From NCBI GenBank assembly GCA_963924555.1, contig OZ004587.1, forward strand, positions 868,001-932,000: 64,000 bases of DNA. Direction: 5' to 3'. Below, one piece after another: positions 54,201-64,000 of the stretch (position 1 is the first letter of the stretch; every line of letters starts with the position of its first letter). The notes beneath the pieces are model-generated. The model was not told the origin of the DNA and did not search any database. It worked only from the letters and a program-made list of their open reading frames with translations. Source of the DNA: Crambe crambe. Its lineage: Eukaryota; Porifera; Demospongiae; Poecilosclerida; Crambeidae. Both the position numbers and the translations under genes were made by a program.

Positions 54201-55751
54201 TCATTGTTTAGTAAGTAAGTATTCTACCAACTCACTATGACCCTTCTCTAGGGCCAACTGGAGTGGTGTCTCGTTAAACCTATTCTTGATGGTTGGGGGG
54301 CAATGGATGTGTTCAATGAAATGCTTGACGACTGCAAGATGACCATATTCGGCTGCTGCATGGAGTGGAGTGTTTCCATTGTCATCTTGACACATCGAGT
54401 CGTAGTTTTTATTTTGGGTTAAGTATTTTACGATGGAGAGGTGTCCATTCCTAGCTGCCATGTGAATAGGTGTGACATTATCGTCATCCAGACTGTTGGG
54501 GTCACAGCCATGCCTCTCAACCAAGTTGATGACGAGGTGGAGGTGACCCTCTTGAGAAGCATGATGGAGTGGTCGTCTTCCTAATTGACTGGGAACATTA
54601 GGACTGCAATGCATGACATTTATTAAATAGTCTACTACATCACTATGTCCATCAAGGGCTGCATCGTGAAGTGGTGTGTTGTTATTATTGCTTGTACTGA
54701 GTGGATCACACTTTCTCTCTTCACATAAATACTTGACAGTAGATAAGTGTCCTTTCTGTGCAGCGAGATGTAGGGGGGTGACTTGATCGTTGTCTCTACT
54801 GGCAGGGTCACAGCCATGCCTCTCAACCAAGTTGATGACGAGGTGGAGGTGACCCTCTTGAGAAGCATCATGGAGTAGTCGTCTTCCTCGCCAACCGGGA
54901 ACATTAGGACTGCAATGCATGACATTTATTAAATAGTCTACTATATCACTATGTCCACGAAGGGCTGCATTGTGAAGTGGTGTGGTGTTATCATTGTCTG
55001 TACTGAGTGGATCACACTTTCTCTCTTCACATAAATACTTGACAGTAGATAAGTGTCTGAACTGTGCAGCGAGATGTAGGGGGGTGATTTGATGGTTATC
55101 TCTACTGGCAGGGTGACAGCCACACTCCATTATCAAGAACTTGACAATGGACAAGTGACCCCTCTGGGCAGCCATAAAGAGAGGCCCTCTACCAGCCACA
55201 CCACCAGGGAGGTCGGGGTCACATCGACAGTCTTTGATCAGATACTTTACAATATCGATGTGCCCCTTCAGTGCTGCCACGTGTATGGGAGTGGTCTTGT
55301 ATGAGGTGGAGTCTGAAAATATGTCCTGAATGGACATGTACTGAAGCATCTTCTCCATCAAATACTTTACAGTTTTCAAATTTCCACCCACACAGGCTCT
55401 ATGTAGAGATGAGTAGCCATATTCATCCTGGTGGAGTGGATCCATTTGATGATTTTCTACTAAATACTCGACTGTTGAGAGATGCCCTGCTTGAGCTGCT
55501 CTGTGGAGAGGTGTAGTTCCAAGCTGACCTGAAGGTGCAGGGTTGCTATGAACTTCTTCGATGAGGTATTTGAGTACCTCCAGTCTGCCGTAGTCGGCTG
55601 CAACATGCAGAACTGTATCACCCCTCCTATCTTTGGTCAAGGGATTGAGCCCCTCTGTGAAGAGATGCTTGACTTGTTGTAGGTTTCCTTCTGCGGCTGC
55701 ATGGTGTAGTTCTTGATTGTGCTCTGTTGTGGTGTGTGCCGAGTCTAACAT
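54201..55751 (-). CDS. Ankyrin-repeat protein, 15 repeats
   Basis: 516 residues from ATG (MLDSAHTTTEH) in one exon; the frame is open to an AG acceptor at 55790. Fifteen ankyrin repeats. Relative to 34737-35981 it has an extra block of exactly three repeats (102 residues) in the centre, in which HLAAQKGHLSTVKYLCEERK, INVMHCSPNVP and HLHLVINLVERHGCDP occur twice in order. No other domain. Role inferred as protein-protein scaffold. Confidence 0.85.
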   Translation of the reverse strand: MLDSAHTTTEHNQELHHAAAEGNLQQVKHLFTEGLNPLTKDRRGDTVLHVAADYGRLEVLKYLIEEVHSNPAPSGQLGTTPLHRAAQAGHLSTVEYLVENHQMDPLHQDEYGYSSLHRACVGGNLKTVKYLMEKMLQYMSIQDIFSDSTSYKTTPIHVAALKGHIDIVKYLIKDCRCDPDLPGGVAGRGPLFMAAQRGHLSIVKFLIMECGCHPASRDNHQITPLHLAAQFRHLSTVKYLCEERKCDPLSTDNDNTTPLHNAALRGHSDIVDYLINVMHCSPNVPGWRGRRLLHDASQEGHLHLVINLVERHGCDPASRDNDQVTPLHLAAQKGHLSTVKYLCEERKCDPLSTSNNNNTPLHDAALDGHSDVVDYLINVMHCSPNVPSQLGRRPLHHASQEGHLHLVINLVERHGCDPNSLDDDNVTPIHMAARNGHLSIVKYLTQNKNYDSMCQDDNGNTPLHAAAEYGHLAVVKHFIEHIHCPPTIKNRFNETPLQLALEKGHSELVEYLLTKQ

Positions 55752-55944
55752 GTCCAGACGTGGGTCGTCCAAGTCTCTCCCTCTGTTTTCCTGTGATGTG
55801 AGGGAAGGAAAATGTGACTGTAGTAGTAATAATTACGGTTTTGTGTTTAGTGAATGTGTAAGTTGATTGTTTGTCTGATCTATGATGGATTGTAGTGGGG
55901 TTATTGGAATGCACACTGCGCGCGTAAGCGCTTGCGAAATTTCT

Positions 55945-56075
55945 AGAAAAGCCACGCCCACTTTCGATTAGCCACGTCCACTTTCGATTAGCCACGCCTA
56001 TTTTGGGTGACCACGCCCACTTTCGACTATTCTGAGGCAAACCAAGCCAGCTTTTGGATGACCAGGCCCACTTTC
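55945..56075. repeat. Minisatellite at B/C junction
   Basis: Degenerate 20-22-bp units GCCACGCCCACTTTCGATTA; diverged from the array at 36189-36310. Confidence 0.75.
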
Positions 56076-56314
56076 AATTCAAAACACCCACGCTCGTTAA
56101 TGAAAGGAAAAAAAATTATGCTATGCTAAATAAAAAGGCCATGTAGGGTTAGTCTGTACTTTAACAGTTTCTGTCAACAAAAATCGAGGAAATAATGCTG
56201 CCTTCAATAATAATCCCTACATCACTGCGTCCCACCAAGCTGCTTTGAACGAGCATTTTCTATTCCAACCAACAAATCTTGGTTTAAAAGTGTGGATGTT
56301 ATACCAAGGATAAA

Positions 56315-57570
56315 ATGACTCCATCAACCCTGCAAGACCTTTCATCTGCAAGTGAATCGTCTTTTGGAAATTCTACAGTCTGTTTTCATTTGACATTCCC
56401 CTCTACCCTTCAATGAAACAGATGCTCAGGTAAGAAAATAGTACAGCGATCTCTTTCCCTTTCAGTATAGAGAAACATTTTTTAATAGTATAATACCACT
56501 CTCACTACACTGACGTATTCCAATTACTGCCAGATACGTTATTAACCATATAATTATACCCTTCAAATTTTCTTTGGATATTATGTAGGACCTACTAGCA
56601 ACCCACAAAATTATTCTCTACGAGATCCTCCTCTGGTTTCTAACTCTTTAGCTGCTATGTATGGCAGCTTAACACAAGATCCTCCTCAATTTCTAGTTCC
56701 TTACATGAACGTTTATTGGCTTCTCCTTCGCCTTCCAATCATAGCACCCCACTATTACAAGAACATCCGGTGAGCTCTTCACATCCATCAATATCTCCCA
56801 CACTGGCTTCTTCGGTGAGTTCTTCAGGTCCAACCCATCCTCAGATATCTCCCACACTGGTGAGCTCTCCACCCACGCTTGCTTCTTCTTCAGGTCCAAC
56901 CCTTTCTCTGATATCTCTCACACTGGCTTCTTCAGTGAACTCACATCCAACCCTTCCTCAGATATCTCCCACACTGGCTTCTCCTATAGTAAACCCGTTA
57001 GTGCCCGCTGGGTTAATCCCAGAGGACCTCTCTGATATTCTTGCTGCCCCACTAGAGGATGCAGGTATTTCAAAGAAATGTACTAAAAGAATTGCAGGAG
57101 TAACTGCAGATGACTTTTCTGAAATGCTGTTGGAAGAGAGAAAGAAAAAAAAAAGAAGAGGCTGAATAATTGAAGTAAGATAAGAAAGAAGAAAGGGAAC
57201 GTAAGAAAAAAGAAAGGGAAGAGAAGAAAAAAAAAGGAGGCAAAAAAGAAAGAAAGGAAGCAGAGAGAGAAAAGAACGCAAAACGCAAACGGAGCACTCT
57301 GTGACAAGGCTGTTGTGTAGTGATGATGAAGACCCTCCACCTATACAAAGTCCTTCTACATCTCACATGACATCTGCAAAAGATACCAGTGAGTCTGACC
57401 CGGGAGCAAACATCCGACCTAGTTGAAGTACACATCTTCCTACATGTTTTAGGGATGAAAGTGATGTGCATTGTGTCATCATAATGAGCCTGAAGGTCTG
57501 GCAGCAAGTATCGTCTTTTGAGTCGATCGTGACGAGTGTGGCTGCTGGGTACATAATTTTGCTCAAGCTC
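56315..57570 (+). pseudogene. pogo/Tigger-like transposase remnant, copy C
   Basis: Same fossil as copies A and B; the Ser/Pro repeats, IPEDLSDILAAPLEDAG and TADDFSEMLLEERKKKK are in one frame here (56716-57165). It lacks RAL of RALTADD and ends early after RRG. Confidence 0.55.
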
Positions 57571-57615
57571 CATATAGCTTAACAGCCAGTGTAGTTATTA
57601 CTTGTTTAATTGTTT

Positions 57616-57663
57616 GATCACCCTGATGAAGGCTAGAGTATTCTGGTCCAAACGTTGGTGGTT
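57616..57663 (+). ncRNA. Hammerhead-like motif, copy C (core mutated)
   Basis: As copy B: CTGATGA intact, GAAA changed to CAAA (C at 57649). Confidence 0.4.
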
Positions 57664-57836
57664 TGTTTCATAAGCTAAATATGTTTATTGTTTATTAGTT
57701 AAAAATAACAAATTGGCGATAATAAGATATATTGTCCAATTATTATCGCCAAGGGCTGGGCGATAATTCGCCAGTTCTGGTGTCACTAGTGCACTTATAA
57801 TTCAAACAAACAAGGATAGAAAATTGTAAAGGTATA

Positions 57837-58646
57837 GCGTAGACTGCCGTTTAAGCACCTATTATCAACCACTTAGTATACGGAAAGTCTACGGTAATAA
57901 ACAAACGTGAACGGAGTCTAAGAAATGGCTGCATTGAAAAATATATGGGGAAAACTTAAAGCTCTAGAGAGAAAACAGAATTTCAACAGCAAGTATTTAT
58001 CGACTGCAGTATGAAAGTAAGTTACTAGCTCACATTACCCATCGCCATTGGCTCCGGAAGATCGCTAAAAGCTACGAAAGCTATCGACTTAGAGTCGAAT
58101 CTGGTGCTTTAGTGAGGACTGTATGGATAGATTATAACTTGATTCTGCAGAATATGTAACACAGACCAATGAAGACTGTGTCTGAAAAGTATCACCTGAA
58201 TCCAGCGAAAAGGAGAGCTTCTGCAGCAGTTCGATTCCACCGTTAAATTGTGAAGCAGTTTATGATTGAAAAACTTCGTTTATAATTTGTTACGATGATG
58301 TATTTTATAGCATAAAATAGTATAACAGTATCTTTTTAAGGGCCCTAACATATAGTGGAGCAAAACTGAAAGAAAGAATGGAACAGACGATGATTGATAT
58401 TATGATTTTCAACAGGTGGTCGAAAATAGGTAATGGTGATCGATAAATGATTTCACACGTGACCTAGTAGATTCAGCATAGCGAAATTTCTATCCAATTG
58501 TGAGAAAAATAATTCATATGACGTTATATATAATTATAGGGGATGAAATTATCTTTTCTATGGTTGTTATTTGAGACTTTGACGACCATCGGTGATGGAG
58601 TTATGGTGCGAGGAATAACTTCTGGTCGTTAATCGGTAGGCTACGC
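57837..58646. mobile_element. 810-bp TA-site TIR element
   Basis: Imperfect inverted repeats GCGTAGACTGCCGTTTAAGC and the complement of GCGTAGCCTACCGATTAACG. TA flanks both ends (57835-57836, 58647-58648); A (1813-1814) and B (38024-38025) are empty. It contains a short frame MAALKNIWGKLKALERKQNF, stopped after 29 codons, and no transposase; probably a non-autonomous Tc1/mariner-type or related element. Confidence 0.65.
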
Positions 58647-58796
58647 TAGCTAGTTTAATTTCATTTATCATTATTTCTAGAAAAATATTCTTGGTCTCGA
58701 TCTTCATCCTTCAGTGTAGATGGAGGAATCCTAATGGTACTAGCAACCTTACCTGTGCTCATAGTTTCATCCCTAACTACCATGCGACTCATCAGA

Positions 58797-61449
58797 TTAT
58801 GCCTTCGACTTCTTGGGCCTGTTGGACTGTAAAGGTTTTGTTTTTCTCCTTTCCCACACTTTGACTGCTGCCTCAACCTTTCCATTCCTCATGCTGACAT
58901 CACTTCTGAGCTAGAAACTACAAGCCACGAAACTAAACATTCAAAACTGAATAGGAACAGAACAGAACAGCTGCACTTCCCAGCAGCACACGACACTTAA
59001 TAATAAAATTAATGATACACTTGCATTTGTGACAGACAATAGATAGCTGACAATATAATAGGTAGTGGGTGATGAAAATGAATGATGAATGATGCTAGGC
59101 AGAAAGAAACTGACTCATGATTTTTTCTATAATTATAATAATTATTTGCTTTCATGGAGTGATACCCCCCATGAAAGCTATACGTATGTCCCCTTGCCAC
59201 TCTGTTTTTTGAATTCAATACTGGACTAAATACTAACATTATTCAAAGCTATTTCAAACAAATCTACGAGGAATAATTGCAATGGGAACTTGTCTGCACT
59301 AGCTATGACTGATGATCCACAAAAGATGAAATCTTTCCAACGGCAGATTAATTTATCATGACAGTAGCAAGAATTCAACATAAAAAAGAAAAGCTGCCGA
59401 GTTTGATGACAATGAAACTAGGCAGCTATTTTGAGTGAAACATCTTGAAGAGTCCAACTATGATTATACCAGTTAAATAAAAGGACCCACTAAATTATTT
59501 AGTACCTACAAACAAAAAGTGGATTCACACACTGTCATTTGCTCCTTACCTTGGACTCATCAGAGATGTCAGTCCCCAGTCCTGAAGTTACTATGCTTTC
59601 ACCATATGTTGAACGAGTGGCCACACTTGTTCCAGTCACGTCACTGATCGCTGAGTCAGCATCATCATCACCACCCTTGACTTGAAGGGCAGCCATTGGT
59701 TCCTCCAGAGAGAGGGTAGTGGAGGGAGGATCTGGAAAGAGAGAGAGAAAATATTTAAACTTTATTTTCCTGATTTCTTACTGTTCATACTTGTGTCTGA
59801 ACTGTCACTGTTTTCACCTTCACTTTCAGTAACTTCAATAGTGAGATCTGCAACATCAAATAAATAGTTAAATACTTCATGCATCTACTTTGTCTACAAA
59901 TAGAGTCGCTATAGTAAAAGGCACATACAAGAACTGATTTCCCATCCTCTAGCAATTAGTATACGTACCTGATGTGATCTTCTTTGTTGCCTCTTCATGT
60001 TCGGCCATTTCTTCTGATGGAGATACAAGATTCAATGTTTGTTCTCCATAGGTGATGCTGAGGACTCCCATGTTCCTCAGAGCTTGCTCCTCTTCTCTGG
60101 TTAGCTTCTGGATCATCTCGTCTGCACTGGGCAAGGCTCTGAAGGTGAGTTGGACACAGCCGGGATCTGTTTTTAGCAATCTCAAGTTGTAAGAGCCTAT
60201 TGCTGAGTTGAGCTGAAAGCAAAGCTTCTTCAATTCATCCACAGTCATGGTTTCAAAGTTGCATTCCTCTATTTTGAACACAACGACTTTTCCATTCTTC
60301 TTCTCATCCTCAAAGACGTTACTTGGACACTCACATATTCTGCGTCTTGCATACTCCTTGAATAGTGTTATATAAGATTTTAGCCGAACCATGAGTTGAT
60401 GCTCTTCTTCAAAAATGCAATCGATGAACAACTGAGTCAGATTATAATCAAAGAATGACCAGTGTTGCTCTGCTTCATCAAGCAGTTTATCAATCGTGTC
60501 ATAATCTTTAAATATTTCACGAAATTTGTCATCTTTTTTGGAAATAATTCGAATGATTTCTTCAGCTGTTGTTTCCGATTTCAATGCTCTGCGCAATCGA
60601 ATCTCAAGAGCTATGAATTTGTTTTTAATATCATCAGTATCTTTAGATAAACGAAAGATGAAGTTGGTTCGGACATGTTCAGGCATGTCTTTGGATAAGT
60701 AAGGGAAGAGAGCTTTAATATCTACAAAATTATAAAGTCATGTGACAATAATTCTTGTGTTGTACACTGTCAGCTATGTGGCTATACCTGGTGGATGAGA
60801 AGTTTGGAGGTATTTCTCTTCAATGACCTTAGCTATTGCTGGATGGTTAACTGGTAGTGCTTTCAGTGCAGAGGAGAGATTCTTCCATGTTGGTTCTGAA
60901 CCTTGACCTGCCAACCAGTCCATCAGCATTTGGCCGAAACACTCTGCTGGATCGTCTTTGAATTTTTTTCTTATTGCTTCAAGAGAGGAAGGGCGCAGTC
61001 CCAATTCCACACCCAAATAAAACCATTTCACTTGGACATCCCAAATACAACTCATCACTTCTTTCAGGTCATCCGTTACTAACACAGCTGAAGGACATGA
61101 TAAATAATAGCAGTGATTATTGTCTGTTGTCTAACTGAATTCATGAGGGCAGTCCAGTGTAGCATATTGCTGTTATTTTGCTAGCTGGATAAAACCATCT
61201 TCCAGTAACTATAATTAAGATTTCATCATCTAAAAACAGTGTATCGTTATTTGAAATTCATTTGAATAATTATTTTTGATTCATAAAAAAAATTACAGTA
61301 GCCAGTTATATTGCTTAATATTAAATGATAAACTTATTAATATTCATAGCTGGTAGTAGCATGCAATGAATTTGCCTTATAAATCCAAAGGACTTGCTAT
61401 ATTATTATTCTTGCCAGTTTAATAACTCACTTCCTTGGCCAGGATTCAT
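58797..61449 (-). CDS. Death-domain protein with ECPSN module, paralogue C
   Basis: Exons 61431-61449 (MNPGQG), 60788-61087, 59969-60721, 59791-59847, 59550-59731, 58797-58910; 474 residues, all phases consistent. Death domain WFYLGVELGL, MLMDWLAGQGSEPTW. The module is HWSFFDYNLTQLF, ARRRICECPSN, GCVQLTFRALP, LRNMGVLSI. Exon 5 is nine bases shorter than in A and B (GTKC-encoding part lost, in frame). Exon 3 resembles B over its first half, though surrounding sequence resembles A. Role inferred as for A. Confidence 0.75.
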
Positions 61450-61831
61450 CTTGATGTTAGAGTTTCAAGAGGAAGGGGAGAACTAGCTATGTGTCTGTGC
61501 AAAGGACAGGTTGAGGGTGGTTACCAGATGTGAGCTTGGGAGTGGGGGAAGAAAGAGCACTGATCAAGAGATTAAAGTATCTGGACGGAGAAAGAGTGTT
61601 CTCTTTTAATCGAACCCTACGTATATGTCTTAGTGTTGATAACGCTAAAGACTGTTGTTGACATAATGACAAGATGTGGTACGAGCCACGCCCCCAGAAC
61701 GATCCAGTCAAATTCGGGCGCTATACACTCACACTAGGTTGGATTGAGTAGTGTACTAGTTCTATGTACACAGTAAACTCTATAACTCGAAGAACGATAG
61801 CTATGGCTACACTTGGATAAACAAACCTCAC

Positions 61832-61841
61832 GCGCATGCGC
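61832..61841. promoter_or_regulatory. NRF1-type palindrome upstream of gene C
   Basis: GCGCATGCGC, conserved with A and B, about 380 bases upstream of the ATG. Confidence 0.35.
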
Positions 61842-62364
61842 AGTTAATTAGTGACGACTATAATCATGAATATAATCATAATACAACCACACTATATAAT
61901 CAGTGATAGTAATACTTATAGAGTCTGTATTTATTATTAGTTGTCCTGATAGACTATAGCTTCATGTATTCTCTGCTGACGATTCTTTGTTGCATGCTAG
62001 ACTGTTCAAATTCTGCACCAGTTGAGTCCTGACACTGAAAGGTACCATTGAATCTTTTATCTATTGGCCAGAAGTATTGTAACAGGATGATATAGCTAGC
62101 CACACCATCTTCAAAATGGATGTAATATCATGGGTTGAATCATCAGTTGGTTAGGATTGCTAGGTTGGTTTGATCTGAGGGAGATATGTGTGGGGATGAA
62201 TGCATGAAGTTGAGGAGTTCAAGGTGCAGTATATATATATATATAGCTATATAGATTAACCACTGGCTACAAAAATCCAGAACTTTGTTGCAAGTTTTAC
62301 TAAATCAACTTTATCTCATACATGCATGCACCTTATACTCTCTATACTCATGCACTCACTAAAA
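61842..62364. other. No gene seen; array end
   Basis: Collinear with A to about 62254, then unique sequence. The (TA)n tract at 62230-62243 marks the breakpoint. Confidence 0.55.
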
Positions 62365-63310
62365 TCATACCTCTGTCTCAGAGTCACCATGATGCTTCTG
62401 AAGAACATAAATAGTATTTCCTCTCCGTTTCTGTGCCAATTTTATTACAGTAGAACCAGAAGGATGCTGCTCAACAGATGGGGAAAGTTTCACCCCATTA
62501 CATTCAAGCAGAGTATAATATGGGATATTCTTGGACACCAATGCTTTAGTTATAATTTCGCCAACTTGATCACTAGACATTTCACGGTTTAGAAGAATAG
62601 TCATGCTCATACCATCCTCAATGAGTGAGGCTTTGTAAGAACCGCGAGGCACTCCCTTTTGAATATCTTCAATCACCATTAGAGTAACACAAGTTTTTTT
62701 TACACGAGTCGGTGACTTTCTAGCAGCCTTTTTTTTACGGCGCTGTTCACTTACAAATACACAGTCATCACTGGGGTTGAAGGGTTTACTTGAGGGTTTA
62801 CACTTGGAGGAGGCAGCAGAATTACTTGATGGGAATAATTTCCGCAAGATAGATCTGTGGTCACTGGGAGGCTTTTGAATCTTCTCACAAACTTCAACCA
62901 CTTTTGATGATGGTTTTTTGGTCTATTAATGTAAAATTGTAGCTATTGTTAATTACGGCACCATTGGAAAAAAAAAGCTGCATTGCTAGTGATAGCTCAA
63001 CACGTAGAACGTGAAGAACAAAAGTATGCATGTACTCTGTATGCCTACAACCTACTTTTACTATAACTCTACTTTTACTATAACTTACAGAAGTTCTTTC
63101 TGTAACTGTAATAATATCATCAGCTTTTACTTCCTCCAAGGATGCGTCAATAAATGTTTCCCATTTTTTGGAATAAATTTGAACTACATGTTCTCCTAGC
63201 TTCAGTCCAAGATCATTCAAATGCTGATCGATTTTTCTGGTCAAACTGGACTTAGTAACAGTCAGAGGTTTTTTAGAGTGCCCATACTGGAATAATATTT
63301 CGAACGCCAT
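62365..63310 (-). CDS. Two-exon protein of unknown function
   Basis: Exons 63089-63310 and 62365-62922 joined in phase (donor GTAAGT, acceptor TTAATAG); 259 residues. The first part (MAFEILFQYGHSKKPLTVTK, LGLKLGEHVVQIYSKKWETF, DDIITVTERTS) has the strand-helix-strand look of a ubiquitin-like or PB1-like beta-grasp. A Ser/Lys-rich linker with a basic run (RRKKKAARKSPTRVKK) follows, then a second folded part (VPRGSYKASLIEDGMSMTIL, EIITKALVSKNIPYYTLLE, TIYVLQKHHGD). I do not recognise a named family. It starts about 135 bases from the divergent transposase remnant and could belong to the same transposon or be a host gene. Confidence 0.6.
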
Positions 63311-63387
63311 GTCTAGTCTCTCTTCTCAACGGTAATAATTATTACTGCTGATTTCAATTCTGAAAATTCCGGATCTAAATTTGTGTT

Positions 63388-63397
63388 GCGCATGCGC
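63388..63397. promoter_or_regulatory. NRF1-type palindrome between divergent genes
   Basis: GCGCATGCGC lies between the start codons of the minus-strand unknown gene and the plus-strand transposase remnant. Confidence 0.35.
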
Positions 63398-63444
63398 TAA
63401 ATATTGAAATTGGCGGCAGGTTTGAATTTGAACATCATTGAGAA

Positions 63445-64000
63445 ATGTCTCTGTCTGCTGAGCCAACAAGAAAAAAAAAAGCCTATTCCAGCGACCTTAG
63501 GTGGAGGATTGTGTGGCAGCGACTTGCTCTTGATCTAGGGTAATACCAAAGAATAGCTAAAACCTTAATATTTCTGTAGGCACTGCACACAGTATCTTCC
63601 AGCTCTTCCTAGCCACTGGAGAAGTGGACTCTAAACAGCCTCCAAAACGTGAACAAAAACTCGACAATCATCATGCTGTTTACATTCTAGGATTGATACT
63701 TGATAATCTTTCATTATACCTCTCAGAAATAGCAGTCTAAGTTGAAGAGATTAGTGGAACTATTGTTTCTACATCAACATTGTGCAGAATATTGGCCAGG
63801 CATGGCCAGGAAAAAAGTGCTTTACAAAGATGTCTTGACCTTAGAACATCATTTATGGCTGATACTTTCTCTTTTTCATGCACTGAAGAGAAATGTTCGT
63901 CTGGGTAGATGAAACGGGGTCAAACTTGAAAGACATGCTCAGGAAGTATGGATATAGTTTATATGGTGAGAGAGCAGTTAGCCATCAAATATTGATGAGA
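63445..64000 (+). pseudogene. IS630/Tc1-like DDE transposase, broken and cut by window end
   Basis: Starts MSLSAEPTRKKKAYSSDLRW and RIVWQRLALDLG, then a TAA (63541-63543), YQRIAKT, a frameshift near 63565, and NISVGTAHSIFQLFLATGEV; this is the helix-turn-helix of the family found in corals and other invertebrates (YSxDLRWRxVWQ ... IAxxLxVxxxTVxRxxxLFxxTGxV). A further stop follows SLYLSEIAV (about 63738). The catalytic block FVWVDETGSN (Asp 63908-63910) with KDMLRKYGYSLYGERAVSHQ is present at the edge. At least two stops and one shift make it non-functional. Confidence 0.75.

Larger units (their letters stand above)
36306..56075. repeat. Segmental duplication unit B
   Basis: Second copy of the array unit, head-to-tail with A. 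It lacks the KDZ, 965-bp and LTR insertions of A and carries its own 738-bp and Ginger-like insertions. It also lacks a block of about 4 kb present in A (around 10.4-14.6 kb). Between about 43.2 and 46.1 kb it holds sequence unrelated to the corresponding 6.2-6.9 kb of A. The boundaries are set by the change-over at the CCACGCCCACTTT minisatellite, so they are approximate. Confidence 0.85.
56076..62254. repeat. Segmental duplication unit C (partial)
   Basis: Third, truncated copy. It follows A and B from the start of the unit through the Death-domain gene and its upstream region, then similarity stops abruptly after a (TA)n tract near 62230-62254. A carries the same TA tract at 5469-5482 but continues differently. 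It contains one private insertion (57837-58646). Confidence 0.85.

Noticed and set aside
63540-63579. A 40-base intron joining the two parts of the DDE transposase
   Set aside because: The would-be intron itself encodes YQRIAKT and NISV, which match the family, and the splice phases do not fit; stops and a frameshift explain it better.

Overview
The window is animal nuclear DNA, most probably from a demosponge and best matched by Amphimedon queenslandica. That is inference: short GT-AG introns, a Death-domain gene family joined to a 'FFDYD...RRRICECPSN' module of a kind I associate with sponge and cnidarian Death-domain proteins, ankyrin-only genes, and an AT-rich background with metazoan-type GCGCATGCGC motifs. 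There is no operon structure, rRNA, tRNA or CRISPR array that I can recognise.

Most of the window is a tandem segmental array. Unit A (1 to about 36.3 kb), unit B (about 36.3 to 56.07 kb) and a partial unit C (about 56.08 to 62.25 kb) are copies of one roughly 20-kb unit. On the minus strand each unit carries a six-exon Death-domain gene (A 1979-4640, B 38194-41687, C 58797-61449, all open with consistent splice phases), a decayed pogo/Tigger-like transposase tail, and an ankyrin-only gene (34737-35981 and 54201-55751; the one belonging to the far side of A lies before the window). The long copies also hold gene debris: a SMAD4-type MH2 exon, furin-type S8 protease exons, coiled-coil exons and fibronectin-III-like exons.

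The copies differ mainly by whole transposons, so each insertion has a matching empty site in a sister copy. A only: a 10.7-kb KDZ (Kyakuja/Dileera/Zisupton-type) DNA transposon at 15444-26172 with a nearly complete CxC-KDZ transposase gene and a convergent HMG-box gene; a 965-bp TIR element with 3-bp TSD; and a 5341-bp LTR retrotransposon at 28879-34219 with identical LTRs, one 1584-codon gag-pol ORF, integrase placed before reverse transcriptase (Gmr1-like order) and a SCAN-like capsid. B only: a 738-bp element with 9-bp TSD (Mutator-like) carrying a gene fragment, and a 1537-bp internally deleted Ginger-like element (4-bp TSD). C only: an 810-bp element at a TA site.

Beyond the array (62.25-64 kb) lie a two-exon unknown gene on the minus strand and, divergently, a broken IS630/Tc1-like DDE transposase running off the window end.

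How the genes might work together is inference only: duplicated Death-domain and ankyrin genes, with one tract of the Death-domain family strongly diverged in copy A, resemble a fast-evolving signalling or recognition cluster. The rest is mobile-element biology, including two transposons that combine a transposase with a chromatin-type domain (KDZ with HMG box; Ginger with Ulp1 and PHD).
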